A DNA stretch of 12,602 nt from Chloroflexota bacterium (GTDB lineage: Bacteria; Chloroflexota; Anaerolineae; UBA1429): assembly GCA_012515695.1 (NCBI GenBank), contig JAAYXX010000264.1:1-12602 (forward strand), in the 5' to 3' direction. How positions within the stretch are numbered: position 1 is the stretch's first letter; every line of letters begins with the position of its first letter. The notes beneath the pieces were generated by a model. It worked only from the letters and a program-made list of their open reading frames with translations, did not search any database and was not told the origin of the DNA. The translations under genes were made by a program, and so were the position numbers. This document shows positions 6,944 through 12,602 of this stretch, in pieces.

Positions 6944-8158
6944 CTAGGACGCGCCAGCCCTGGCGCAAGCCTGGGCCAGCCGGGCGATTACATAATCCTG
7001 TTCCTCCGTGGTTATCTGGGTGTATAGCGGCAAGAGCAGGCCCTTGTCCTGGGCCTGTTCGCTTTCGGCCAACTCGGCGCAGGTCCCCGACGGACAGTTG
7101 CAGTTCCCTGGCCCCTTGCCACAGGACCACGGCTCTTGCTGATAGGCTGGCTCGCGGTGGGCGCACATGATCCCGCGCCGGGTGGCAACCCCGGCGTCGA
7201 GCATGTCCTGCATGACCTGGCGTTGGTCGCACTGGTCGGGGAGGCGCACGCAAAAGCTCTGCCAATTGCTGCGCGCCCACTCGGGTTCGTGGGGCAGGCT
7301 CAGGCCCGGAATGGTCGCCAGCCCTTCGCGGTAACGCTGGGCTACCTCGCGACGGCGAGCGATGATCTCGGGCAGGCGTTTGAGTTGCTCGCGCCCCACC
7401 GCTGCCTGGATGTCTGTCATGCGATAGTTATACCCCAACGCCGGATAGGACTCGAAAATGACCTCGCGCGCGCCATGCCGCACGGTATCGGGCACGCTCA
7501 TGGTGTGCTGTCGCCACATGCGGAACTGCTTGTCCCACTCTGGGTGCGCGGTGGTAAGCATCCCGCCGTCTCCTGTGGTGACCACTTTGCGGGGGTGGAA
7601 CGAGAAGCAGGCTATGTCACCGTGGGGCTTGCCGATTTTCTCCCAGGCTCCTTGCCAGCGCAGTTCGCTGCCCGTGGCGCAGGCCGCGTCCTCGATGACC
7701 GGCAGGCTATGACGCCGAGCCACCTCCAGGATGGACGCCATATCACACGGCATACCCATCTGGTGCACGCACAGAATCGCCCTGGTTTTGGGGGTGATGA
7801 CGCGCTCGATGCGGAGGGGGTCCATGTTATAGGTATATGGCTGGATGTCCACGAACACCGGCGTGGCCTGACAATAGCGAACGCTGTTGGCGGTGGCGAT
7901 AAACGAGTGGCTGACGGTGATGATCTCATCGCCGGGGCGCGTGCCAACGGCCAGCAGCGCCAGATGCAGGGCGACGGTGCAGTTTGCGACGGCGCAGGCG
8001 TGGGGCGCGCCCACCAGCTCGGCGAATTCGCGCTCAAAGGCGGCCACTTCTGGCCCCTGTGTCACCCAGCCCGACAGGATCGGGCGGCTGGCGGCGGCCA
8101 CTTCGCGGTCATCCATCCAGGGTTTAGCGACCGGAATATTGAACGACTGCTCTGCCAC
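6944..8158 (-). CDS. DegT/DnrJ/EryC1/StrS-family PLP-dependent sugar aminotransferase
   Basis: This 404-residue enzyme belongs to the family that transfers an amino group, usually from glutamate, to a keto nucleotide sugar in the cytoplasm. It has the family opening (IPVAKPW, then SGWVTQGPEVAAFEREFA), the PLP-contact motif IEDAACATGS (Asp157), the Schiff-base lysine in SFHPRKVVTTGDGGM (Lys191) and the GYNYRMTDIQAAVG block. A GTG start at 8158 is preferred: GGAGG lies 9 bases upstream and the product begins directly at the family N-terminus; ATG at 8185 is an alternative. It overlaps the end of the epimerase gene by 35 bases. An unusual insertion near 346-360 holds four cysteines. The context (dehydrogenase, acyltransferase) suggests a WbpE/WlbC-type 3-aminotransferase, but the substrate is not proven. 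Confidence 0.93.
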   Translation of the reverse strand: MAEQSFNIPVAKPWMDDREVAAASRPILSGWVTQGPEVAAFEREFAELVGAPHACAVANCTVALHLALLAVGTRPGDEIITVSHSFIATANSVRYCQATPVFVDIQPYTYNMDPLRIERVITPKTRAILCVHQMGMPCDMASILEVARRHSLPVIEDAACATGSELRWQGAWEKIGKPHGDIACFSFHPRKVVTTGDGGMLTTAHPEWDKQFRMWRQHTMSVPDTVRHGAREVIFESYPALGYNYRMTDIQAAVGREQLKRLPEIIARRREVAQRYREGLATIPGLSLPHEPEWARSNWQSFCVRLPDQCDQRQVMQDMLDAGVATRRGIMCAHREPAYQQEPWSCGKGPGNCNCPSGTCAELAESEQAQDKGLLLPLYTQITTEEQDYVIARLAQACARAGAS

Positions 8159-9122
8159 TCTCTTTTTCCTCCATAGATTTGCCATAGCGCCAGCGCACCA
8201 GTTGGCGCAAACCTTCTTCCAGCGGCACGCGCGCCTTGAACCCCAGCAGTTGTTCCGCCTTGCGGACGTCTGCCAGGCGGCGCGGCACGGGGTTGACCTT
8301 GCGCTCCGGGCCATACTCTGGCTGTAGGTCGGACCCCATCACTCGCAGCAGGGCGTGGGCGAGTTCATTCAGGCTTGTTTCTGTCCCGCTGGCAATGTTG
8401 ATCACCTCGTCGGTGACGTCGGCCTGCGCCGCGAGGATGTTGGCGCGGGCGATATCCTGCACATAGACGAAATCCATCGTCTGCGTGCCGTCGCCAAAGA
8501 TCAGCGGCGGCTGCCCCTCGGTGATGCGGTCCATCCACCGGATAAAGACCTCGGTATAGGCGCCGTGGGTATCCATGCGTGGGCCGTAGACGTTAAAGTA
8601 GCGCAGCGCCACATAGTCCAGCCCATACATATCGTGAAAGCTGCGTAGCAGCAACTCGTCAAACATCTTGGTGGCCCCGTAGAGCGTCCGGTTGTTGTAG
8701 GGATGGTGCTCTTCGGTGGTGGGAAAGGTGTCTGCCATCCCATAGACCGACGCGGAAGAGGCCGCCACGACCTTTTTCACGCCCGCGTTGACCGCGGCTT
8801 CCAGCACGTTAAAGGTTCCCTCTACCAGCACCTCGACGGCCAGGCGCGGCTCCTCGGCGCATTGGGTGATGCGGATTGCGGCCTGATGGAACACCAGGTC
8901 AATCCCCTGCATCACTTGGGCCAGGTGCTCGCTATCGCGGATATCCCCCTCGACAACGCGGACCCGCCCATCATCCAGCGCCGAAGCCAGGTTCTCACGT
9001 TGTCCGCGCACGAAATTGTCGTAAATCACAATCTCTTCGACGGGCAGTTGCACCAGCTCGTCGGCGATATGTGAGCCAATCAACCCAGCACCCCCGGTAA
9101 TCAGGGCGCGCTTGTACTGCAC
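8124..9122 (-). CDS. NAD-dependent epimerase/dehydratase (extended SDR), nucleotide-sugar type
   Basis: The 332-residue product has a Rossmann NAD-binding motif (ITGGAGLIGSH, 8-18), the catalytic serine region AASSASVYG (120-128), the YxxxK pair Tyr148/Lys152 and the ALRYFNVYGPR segment (172-182). These are the hallmarks of UDP-sugar 4-epimerases (GalE/WbpP group) and related dehydratases. The substrate, and epimerase versus dehydratase activity, cannot be fixed from sequence. The GTG start at 9122 is chosen because AAGGGAG lies 8 bases upstream and the frame starts right at the Rossmann strand. A GTG at 9131 would overlap the acyltransferase stop as GTGA but has no well-spaced ribosome binding site. 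The gap to the upstream stop is 5 bases, which implies translational coupling. The frame above the start is only a shadow of the acyltransferase gene. Confidence 0.92.
   Translation of the reverse strand: MQYKRALITGGAGLIGSHIADELVQLPVEEIVIYDNFVRGQRENLASALDDGRVRVVEGDIRDSEHLAQVMQGIDLVFHQAAIRITQCAEEPRLAVEVLVEGTFNVLEAAVNAGVKKVVAASSASVYGMADTFPTTEEHHPYNNRTLYGATKMFDELLLRSFHDMYGLDYVALRYFNVYGPRMDTHGAYTEVFIRWMDRITEGQPPLIFGDGTQTMDFVYVQDIARANILAAQADVTDEVINIASGTETSLNELAHALLRVMGSDLQPEYGPERKVNPVPRRLADVRKAEQLLGFKARVPLEEGLRQLVRWRYGKSMEEKESGRAVVQYSGR
8168..8172 (-). promoter_or_regulatory. Shine-Dalgarno site fixing the aminotransferase GTG start
   Basis: GGAGG on the - strand, inside the last codons of the epimerase gene, lies 9 bases before GTG at 8158. 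No comparable site precedes the ATG at 8185. Confidence 0.65.
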
Positions 9123-9127
9123 GTTTT

Positions 9128-9844
9128 TCACTCCCTTCTGATGTTCTCTTCCTGCTCGTTGATGTGCGCTGGATCGCGCCAGCGCAAAAAGCGAGCAGGG
9201 ACACCAGCCACTATTGCAAACGGGGGCACGTCTTCGGTGACAACCGCTCCCGCGCCCACGATACTCCCCTTGCCGATGGTGACGCCCGGCAGCAGCACGG
9301 CGTTCGTGCCGATGTCGGCCCACGCTTCTACCCGCACGGGCTTGATCTCCAGGTCTGTCTGGATGACCGGCACGTCTACGGGGTTGCCGGTATGGGCGGA
9401 CCCCAGCACTTTGGCCCCTGGCCCCCAGCCGACGTATTCCTCGATGACCAGATCGCGCGCGTCGAAGTAGCTCTGCGGCCCGATCCAGACGTGATCGCGG
9501 ATCACGCATTGCCCGTCGAACCGGCCCTGGATGTAGGTTTGCGCGCCGATGAACACCGCGTCACCGATTTCAAACGTCTCAAGATGCTTGAACCCAACGC
9601 CCGCGTTGATGGTAACGCTCTGCCCGAACTGGCGGGCGACGGCGCGCCAGATGGTCCGGCGCATGAGCGCGTCCACGGGGCCTTCGCCCACGGCGAACCG
9701 CCCATATAGCTCGATCAGCGCCTCGCGGGTGTAGGTGGCCCGCAGGTGTTCGGCCAGCCCCAGCTCAAAGGCGGGGTCTTCTTTGACTTGTTGCAGGCCG
9801 TGGACGGCCTGGACTGTGCGTGGCCGGTTTTTGGTGTCAGTCAT
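9128..9844 (-). CDS. Left-handed beta-helix (hexapeptide repeat) acyltransferase
   Basis: This 238-residue protein has a helical N-terminal region (about 1-70) followed by imperfect hexapeptide repeats (about 75-215; for example IGDAVFIGAQTYI and ADIGTNAVLLPGVTIGKGS) and the typical family ending GAGAVVTEDVPPFAIVAGVPA. Members use acetyl-CoA or another acyl-CoA to acylate a sugar hydroxyl or amino group. His151 in LGSAHTG sits where the catalytic histidine of this superfamily is usually found. The N-terminal region makes it longer than WbpD-type N-acetyltransferases (about 190 residues). Next to an aminotransferase and a dehydrogenase, N-acylation of the new amino sugar is the simplest role; O-acetylation remains possible. 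It starts at ATG 9844 with GTGAGG just upstream, which is the end of an intergenic repeat. Confidence 0.92.
   Translation of the reverse strand: MTDTKNRPRTVQAVHGLQQVKEDPAFELGLAEHLRATYTREALIELYGRFAVGEGPVDALMRRTIWRAVARQFGQSVTINAGVGFKHLETFEIGDAVFIGAQTYIQGRFDGQCVIRDHVWIGPQSYFDARDLVIEEYVGWGPGAKVLGSAHTGNPVDVPVIQTDLEIKPVRVEAWADIGTNAVLLPGVTIGKGSIVGAGAVVTEDVPPFAIVAGVPARFLRWRDPAHINEQEENIRRE
9131..9137 (-). promoter_or_regulatory. Shine-Dalgarno site fixing the epimerase GTG start
   Basis: AAGGGAG on the - strand, in the last codons of the acyltransferase gene, lies 8 bases before GTG at 9122. It abuts the other candidate GTG (9131), which makes that one unlikely. Confidence 0.6.
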
Positions 9845-9848
9845 GCTG

Positions 9849-9984
9849 CCTCACCCCCCGGCCCATTTCCAGAATTGGGGGAAACCTCACCCCCCGGCCC
9901 CCTCTCCAATGTTGGGGAGGGGGAGAAGGAGGGGGTATATTGGGTTCCCCTCTTCAATGTTGGAGAGGGGTTAGGGGTGAGGTT
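9849..9984. repeat. Intergenic inverted-repeat element (C-rich / G-rich arms) inside the operon
   Basis: AACCTCACCCC (9883-9893) and GGGGTGAGGTT (9974-9984) are perfect 11-base inverted ends of a 102-base unit. Inside are CCTCTCCAATGTTGGGGAGG-type and TTCAATGTTGGAGAGG-type arms that can form further hairpins. A second, partial copy of the left end (CCTCACCCCCCGGCCC, 9849-9864, identical to 9885-9900) lies 36 bases away, beside the acyltransferase start. It fills most of the 169-base gap between the dehydrogenase and acyltransferase genes, the only large gap in the operon. No open frame for a transposase is present, so it resembles a non-autonomous or REP-like repeat. Confidence 0.8.
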
Positions 9985-10013
9985 CGTTGAAGAGGTTCTG
10001 ATATCTCGTGGCG

Positions 10014-11042
10014 TCATACGGGCATCCTTTCCCAGTTCAACTCGATGGGAAGACCTTTTTGCTTGAGCGAAAGGTCTGCGGCTTCGAGGATACGCACGAC
10101 GCGCAGGCCAGCGTCGCCGTCGGTATCGGGTTGCTGGTTTTGGGCGACGCACTGCACGAAATGGCGCGCTTCGTTTTGCAGCGCCTCGGTGGTGCTCAAT
10201 TTGGGCGCCCACATGTCGCCTGTGCGATAGCCCACCAGCATTTGATACACGTTGTCGCTTTCGCTTTCGCTTACCGTGACTCCTCGGTCATAGACTTTGA
10301 CCTTTTCGCTCGGCTCCAGGTCGTCGTACACGATCATTTGCTGCCCGCCGCCGATGAGGGTGCGACGGACTTTGACGGGCGCCAGCCAGCTCACGTGAAT
10401 GTGGGCAATAGTCCTGTCTTCCATGAGGCAGGTCAGGTAGGCAACGTCCTCGTTTTCGTTGATGTGCGCGATTCCCGTAGCGGATACGGCGTGCGGGCGG
10501 GCGTCCAGTACGTAATCCATGATCGCCAGATCGTGTACGGCCAGGTCCCACAATACGTTGATGTCGCGTTGGAACAGCCCCAGGTTGATGCGCACCGAGT
10601 CATAGTAGTAGATTGGCCCCAGCGCGCCCGACTGGACGATCTCGCGAATCTTGCGGACCGCGCCGGTGTAGATAAAGGTATGATCCACCATGAGGACGAG
10701 GTTTCGGCGCCTGGCTTCATCCAGCAGGCGCAACCCCTGGTCGAGCGTAGACGTGAGGGGCTTTTCCACCAGGACATGCTTGCCCGATTGCAGGGCCTGC
10801 ATAGCCAGTTCGTAATGCGTGGATACAGGGGTAGCAACCACAATAGCGTCGATGGCGGGGTTGGTAAACAGGTCGCGGCAATCGGTGGTAGCGCAAATGG
10901 TGGGGTGGCGAGATTCCGCCTGGGCCAGCCGCTCCTGGCTGAGGTCGCTGACGGCGATCACTTTTGCATCGGGGGTTTCCGCCAGGTTGCGAACCAGGTT
11001 GGGGCCCCAGTAGCCGTACCCGATGACGCCAATTCCAATCAT
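10014..11042 (-). CDS. Gfo/Idh/MocA-family NAD(P)-dependent sugar dehydrogenase
   Basis: The 342-residue enzyme has an N-terminal Rossmann fold (IGVIGYGYWGPNL, 4-16), the EKP motif (93-95) with Lys94 near the active site, and the WDLAVHDL block (165-172) with the Asp166/His170 pair used by this family. The segment INLGLFQRDINVLWD (152-166) resembles members from LPS and capsule loci such as WbpB/WlbA, which oxidise the 3-hydroxyl of a UDP-N-acetylhexosamine-type sugar to a ketone for a DegT aminotransferase. That partner is encoded three genes downstream in the same operon. The exact substrate is inferred. The ATG at 11042 overlaps the protease stop as ATGA, with AGGAGG 4 bases upstream, indicating translational coupling. 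Confidence 0.92.
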   Translation of the reverse strand: MIGIGVIGYGYWGPNLVRNLAETPDAKVIAVSDLSQERLAQAESRHPTICATTDCRDLFTNPAIDAIVVATPVSTHYELAMQALQSGKHVLVEKPLTSTLDQGLRLLDEARRRNLVLMVDHTFIYTGAVRKIREIVQSGALGPIYYYDSVRINLGLFQRDINVLWDLAVHDLAIMDYVLDARPHAVSATGIAHINENEDVAYLTCLMEDRTIAHIHVSWLAPVKVRRTLIGGGQQMIVYDDLEPSEKVKVYDRGVTVSESESDNVYQMLVGYRTGDMWAPKLSTTEALQNEARHFVQCVAQNQQPDTDGDAGLRVVRILEAADLSLKQKGLPIELNWERMPV

Positions 11043-12169
11043 CTTTCCTCCTCCCTCTTGTCTGCATGCTCGTCGGATTGCAGGTCAGTCGCCTGTGTCC
11101 ATACGCCGCTTACGGGAGAGCGGTCGAGGTCAGGCGGCGGTGGGGGCTGCTGCGCTTCTGGCCCGGTTGCGCCCGCGTCCGCGCTCGTTTCCACGTGCGC
11201 CTTTTCCACAGGCCCCAGCCTGTATATGCTCCAGGTAGCCCATGCCAACGCCACCACGCTACAGCCGAGCAGCGCGGCGACGGCGATACCGAAAAATGGC
11301 TCGTGCTCTATTTCTGGCATGACCAGGAACAGGGTTACGTTTGCCAGACCATGCGCCAGGGAAACGCCGAGAATGGACCGGCTTTTGCTTGCGAACAGCG
11401 CCAGCAGGACGCTGAACGCGAACATCAGCAGCACTTCCGCCGGAGAGCGATAGACGACGTGCAAGGCGGCAAAGAGCGCCGAGACATAGACGATGCCCCA
11501 CCCCTTCATGGCGGACTGGGCCAGGGGCAGGAGCAGCCCGCGAAAGACAAGCTCTTCCCCGAATCCGGCAAAGATGATCAGGGTCAGCGCGGCCAGGCCG
11601 TACATCACCCGTGTGTCGCCAGCGACGAGCGGTTGGGGTCTGAGAATGAGATATTCGATGACGCCGATTCCCAGCCCGACTGGGGCCGCCGCAAGCTGAA
11701 GCGGCAGGTTGCCCACGCGCAGGCCCATCGCCTCGCGGGAAAGGCCCGCTGTGCGGGCTGCGAGGCGGGTGGCGTTCATTATCGGTAGCATCACCAGCGG
11801 ATACCATAGCAGGCGGTGGAACGTGCTCAGTGGCAGCGCCAGCGAGAGCAGGCGCAGCAGCGGGACCAGCGCCAGCCCCAGAATCAGGTTGCGCTCTGGC
11901 CCTTGCCACCCCATTGCCCCATAGGCCAGCACCCCGATGAGCAGCAAGGCATACACCGCCAGCCCCAGCGGCGGGACTGCAATCGTGAGCAATTCGGCGA
12001 CCAGGAGAAGCGCCAGGCAGACCCACGCGCGCCACGGGGCAAATGCTGCGGACTCGCGCGCGTGGGCGTCCGTTGCGTCTTGGGGCAGCCGTATTTCTTG
12101 CGCGTCTGCGCGTTCCCCGTTAGTTGCTCCCCAGCTTTTCATGCGAAAGAAAGGCTGTTTGCGATACAT
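11039..12169 (-). CDS. CPBP-family (Abi/CAAX-type) intramembrane glutamic protease
   Basis: This 376-residue membrane protein has a hydrophilic N-terminus (1-45), about eight to ten hydrophobic segments between 48 and 315, and a hydrophilic tail with a proline run (341-345). The three CPBP motifs are present and intact: EELVFR (Glu205, Glu206, Arg210), FAALH (Phe233, His237) and HGLAN (His273, Asn277). The family includes Rce1-type CAAX proteases and bacterial members that cleave substrates in the membrane; the role in most bacteria is unknown. The ATG at 12169 has GGAGG overlapping the stop of the upstream small gene, spaced 7 bases, and its own stop overlaps the dehydrogenase start. Its place at the head of a sugar operon suggests a role in envelope assembly or in processing a membrane partner, but this is inference. 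Confidence 0.9.
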   Translation of the reverse strand: MYRKQPFFRMKSWGATNGERADAQEIRLPQDATDAHARESAAFAPWRAWVCLALLLVAELLTIAVPPLGLAVYALLLIGVLAYGAMGWQGPERNLILGLALVPLLRLLSLALPLSTFHRLLWYPLVMLPIMNATRLAARTAGLSREAMGLRVGNLPLQLAAAPVGLGIGVIEYLILRPQPLVAGDTRVMYGLAALTLIIFAGFGEELVFRGLLLPLAQSAMKGWGIVYVSALFAALHVVYRSPAEVLLMFAFSVLLALFASKSRSILGVSLAHGLANVTLFLVMPEIEHEPFFGIAVAALLGCSVVALAWATWSIYRLGPVEKAHVETSADAGATGPEAQQPPPPPDLDRSPVSGVWTQATDLQSDEHADKREEER

Positions 12170-12173
12170 GGCG

Positions 12174-12410
12174 CTACCTCCACACCGAGGCGAGCTTTAG
12201 AATGATGGTGAGCACAAGGACAAAGGTGAGGGGGAGCAGGGCGATGTTCAGGGCGCGGTCCCAGCGCGTGACGCGGAGGCCGGATAGCCCGCTGACCGCT
12301 TCCTTCTGCATGAGCAGGGTTGCCAGCGTCACAATGGCAATCAGAGCGAGCGATGCTGCTGCCGCTGTTGGTAAAAAGTCGCTCGCGGTTGTCGTTACCA
12401 AAGCAATCAT
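12174..12410 (-). CDS. Small two-helix membrane protein of unknown function
   Basis: The 78-residue product has a short polar start (MIALVTTTASDF), a first membrane helix about 15-34, a basic loop (QKEAVSGLSGLRVTRWDRA, 35-53) and a second helix about 54-75. The positive loop predicts both ends outside and the loop inside. ATG 12410 is chosen because GGAGGG and AAGGGA lie just upstream; a TTG further up (12452) has no ribosome binding site and would add a polar extension. It is the first gene of the operon seen here and stops 4 bases before the protease start, with the protease ribosome binding site overlapping its stop. No function is recognised. An accessory subunit or substrate of the protease, or a partner of a polysaccharide export complex, would fit the position. 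Confidence 0.78.
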   Translation of the reverse strand: MIALVTTTASDFLPTAAAASLALIAIVTLATLLMQKEAVSGLSGLRVTRWDRALNIALLPLTFVLVLTIILKLASVWR

Positions 12411-12413
12411 CAA

Positions 12414-12425
12414 TCCCTTCCCTCC
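12414..12425 (-). promoter_or_regulatory. Shine-Dalgarno region of the small membrane protein gene
   Basis: Two purine-rich blocks on the - strand, GGAGGG (12420-12425, 9 bases before ATG) and AAGGGA (12414-12419, 3 bases before), support the ATG at 12410. The first has the better spacing. Confidence 0.6.
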
Positions 12426-12478
12426 ATGTCGTGATACTTTTGAGCACGACAAATGGTTCGGTAATGGCGATCAGGATG

Positions 12479-12513
12479 GGGCGGTCTCTCGCCCAGCACT
12501 GAAAGTGCCGGGC
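12479..12513. repeat. Overlapping, mutually exclusive hairpins in the operon leader
   Basis: GCCCAGCACT (12491-12500) pairs with AGTGCCGGGC (12504-12513) across a GAA loop with one mismatch. The alternative stem GGGCG (12479-12483) with CGCCC (12490-12494) uses some of the same bases. Both lie 70-105 bases before the start of the small membrane protein gene. No U-tract follows on the - strand, so this is not a classical terminator or attenuator. Confidence 0.55.
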
Positions 12514-12558
12514 TGATGTAAGAAAAGGTGAAGTGCACTAAACGCTAGTATCATTGGA

Positions 12559-12602
12559 CCGCTGGCTTCCAGCCGGCATCATATCAAGCCGCCAAGGATG
12601 GC
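12559..12602. repeat. Hairpin repeat at the right window edge (truncated)
   Basis: CCGCTGG (12559-12565) pairs with CCAGCCGG (12569-12576, one bulged C) around a CTT loop. After the linker CATCATATCAA, a second hairpin appears to begin (GCCGCC...GGC, 12588-12602) and is cut by the window end. The order hairpin, AT-rich linker, hairpin resembles the element at 6663-6706, so both may belong to one intergenic repeat style. Confidence 0.45.

Noticed and set aside
7136..8176. + strand open frame (346 codons) opposite the aminotransferase
   Set aside because: It is an antisense shadow of a gene with clear catalytic motifs; no domain is recognised.
9123..9509. N-terminal extension of the epimerase frame up to 9509
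   Set aside because: It overlaps the acyltransferase gene by hundreds of bases, is Arg-rich and precedes the Rossmann motif; the start at 9122 has a good ribosome binding site.
10008..11453. Long + strand open frame (481 codons) opposite the dehydrogenase and protease genes
   Set aside because: It crosses two genes with intact motifs on the other strand and an intergenic repeat, and has no family resemblance.
12170..12181. GGAGGTAGCGCC on the - strand resembles the enterobacterial ops element of RfaH (GGCGGTAGCGTG), tempting given the NusG paralogue
   Set aside because: It is explained by the protease ribosome binding site plus the TAG stop of the small gene, lies inside the operon instead of in its leader, and ops specificity is not expected to extend to this phylum.

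Overview
The window is GC-rich, densely coded bacterial DNA. Several traits suggest a member of the Chloroflexota (Anaerolineae/Caldilineae type): a very large secreted protein with WD40, Big_5 and DUF4082 modules, a long Thr-Pro ('TPTPT') linker, and intergenic hairpin repeats built from CCTCACCCCC / GGGGTGAGG and GCCCACGAAGGTGGGC-like blocks. The phylum is inferred from style; no rRNA or other marker gene is present.

Layout: (1) Bases 1-182, + strand: the end of a NusG/RfaH-type antiterminator (KOW domain), followed by a strong hairpin at 192-249 that separates it from the convergent gene. (2) Bases 277-6489, - strand: one 2070-residue secreted multidomain protein with its own strong ribosome binding site. 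(3) Bases 6490-6943: intergenic, with a possible promoter for the giant gene, a multi-branched inverted-repeat element (6619-6714) and a textbook terminator (6854-6903) for the operon arriving from the right. (4) Bases 12410 down to 6944, - strand: a six-gene operon in the order small two-helix membrane protein, CPBP intramembrane protease, Gfo/Idh/MocA sugar dehydrogenase, hexapeptide-repeat acyltransferase, NAD-dependent sugar epimerase, DegT/StrS aminotransferase. Neighbours overlap or lie within a few bases, except for a 169-bp repeat between the dehydrogenase and the acyltransferase. (5) Bases 12411-12602: the operon leader, with nested hairpins and the edge of another hairpin repeat.

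How it fits together: dehydrogenase, aminotransferase and acyltransferase are the three enzyme types that turn a nucleotide sugar into its acylamino derivative (as in WbpB/WbpE/WbpD-type pathways). With the epimerase they point to synthesis of a modified amino sugar for a surface polysaccharide. A specialised NusG paralogue nearby fits, since such proteins often serve long polysaccharide operons. The secreted giant carries a polysaccharide-deacetylase-like and a PHP-like module and could act outside the cell, but nothing in the sequence ties it directly to the sugar made by the operon. The clearest unusual items are the giant's architecture, the branched element at 6619-6714 with complementary loops, the repeat that appears to supply the acyltransferase ribosome binding site, and a four-cysteine insertion in the aminotransferase.
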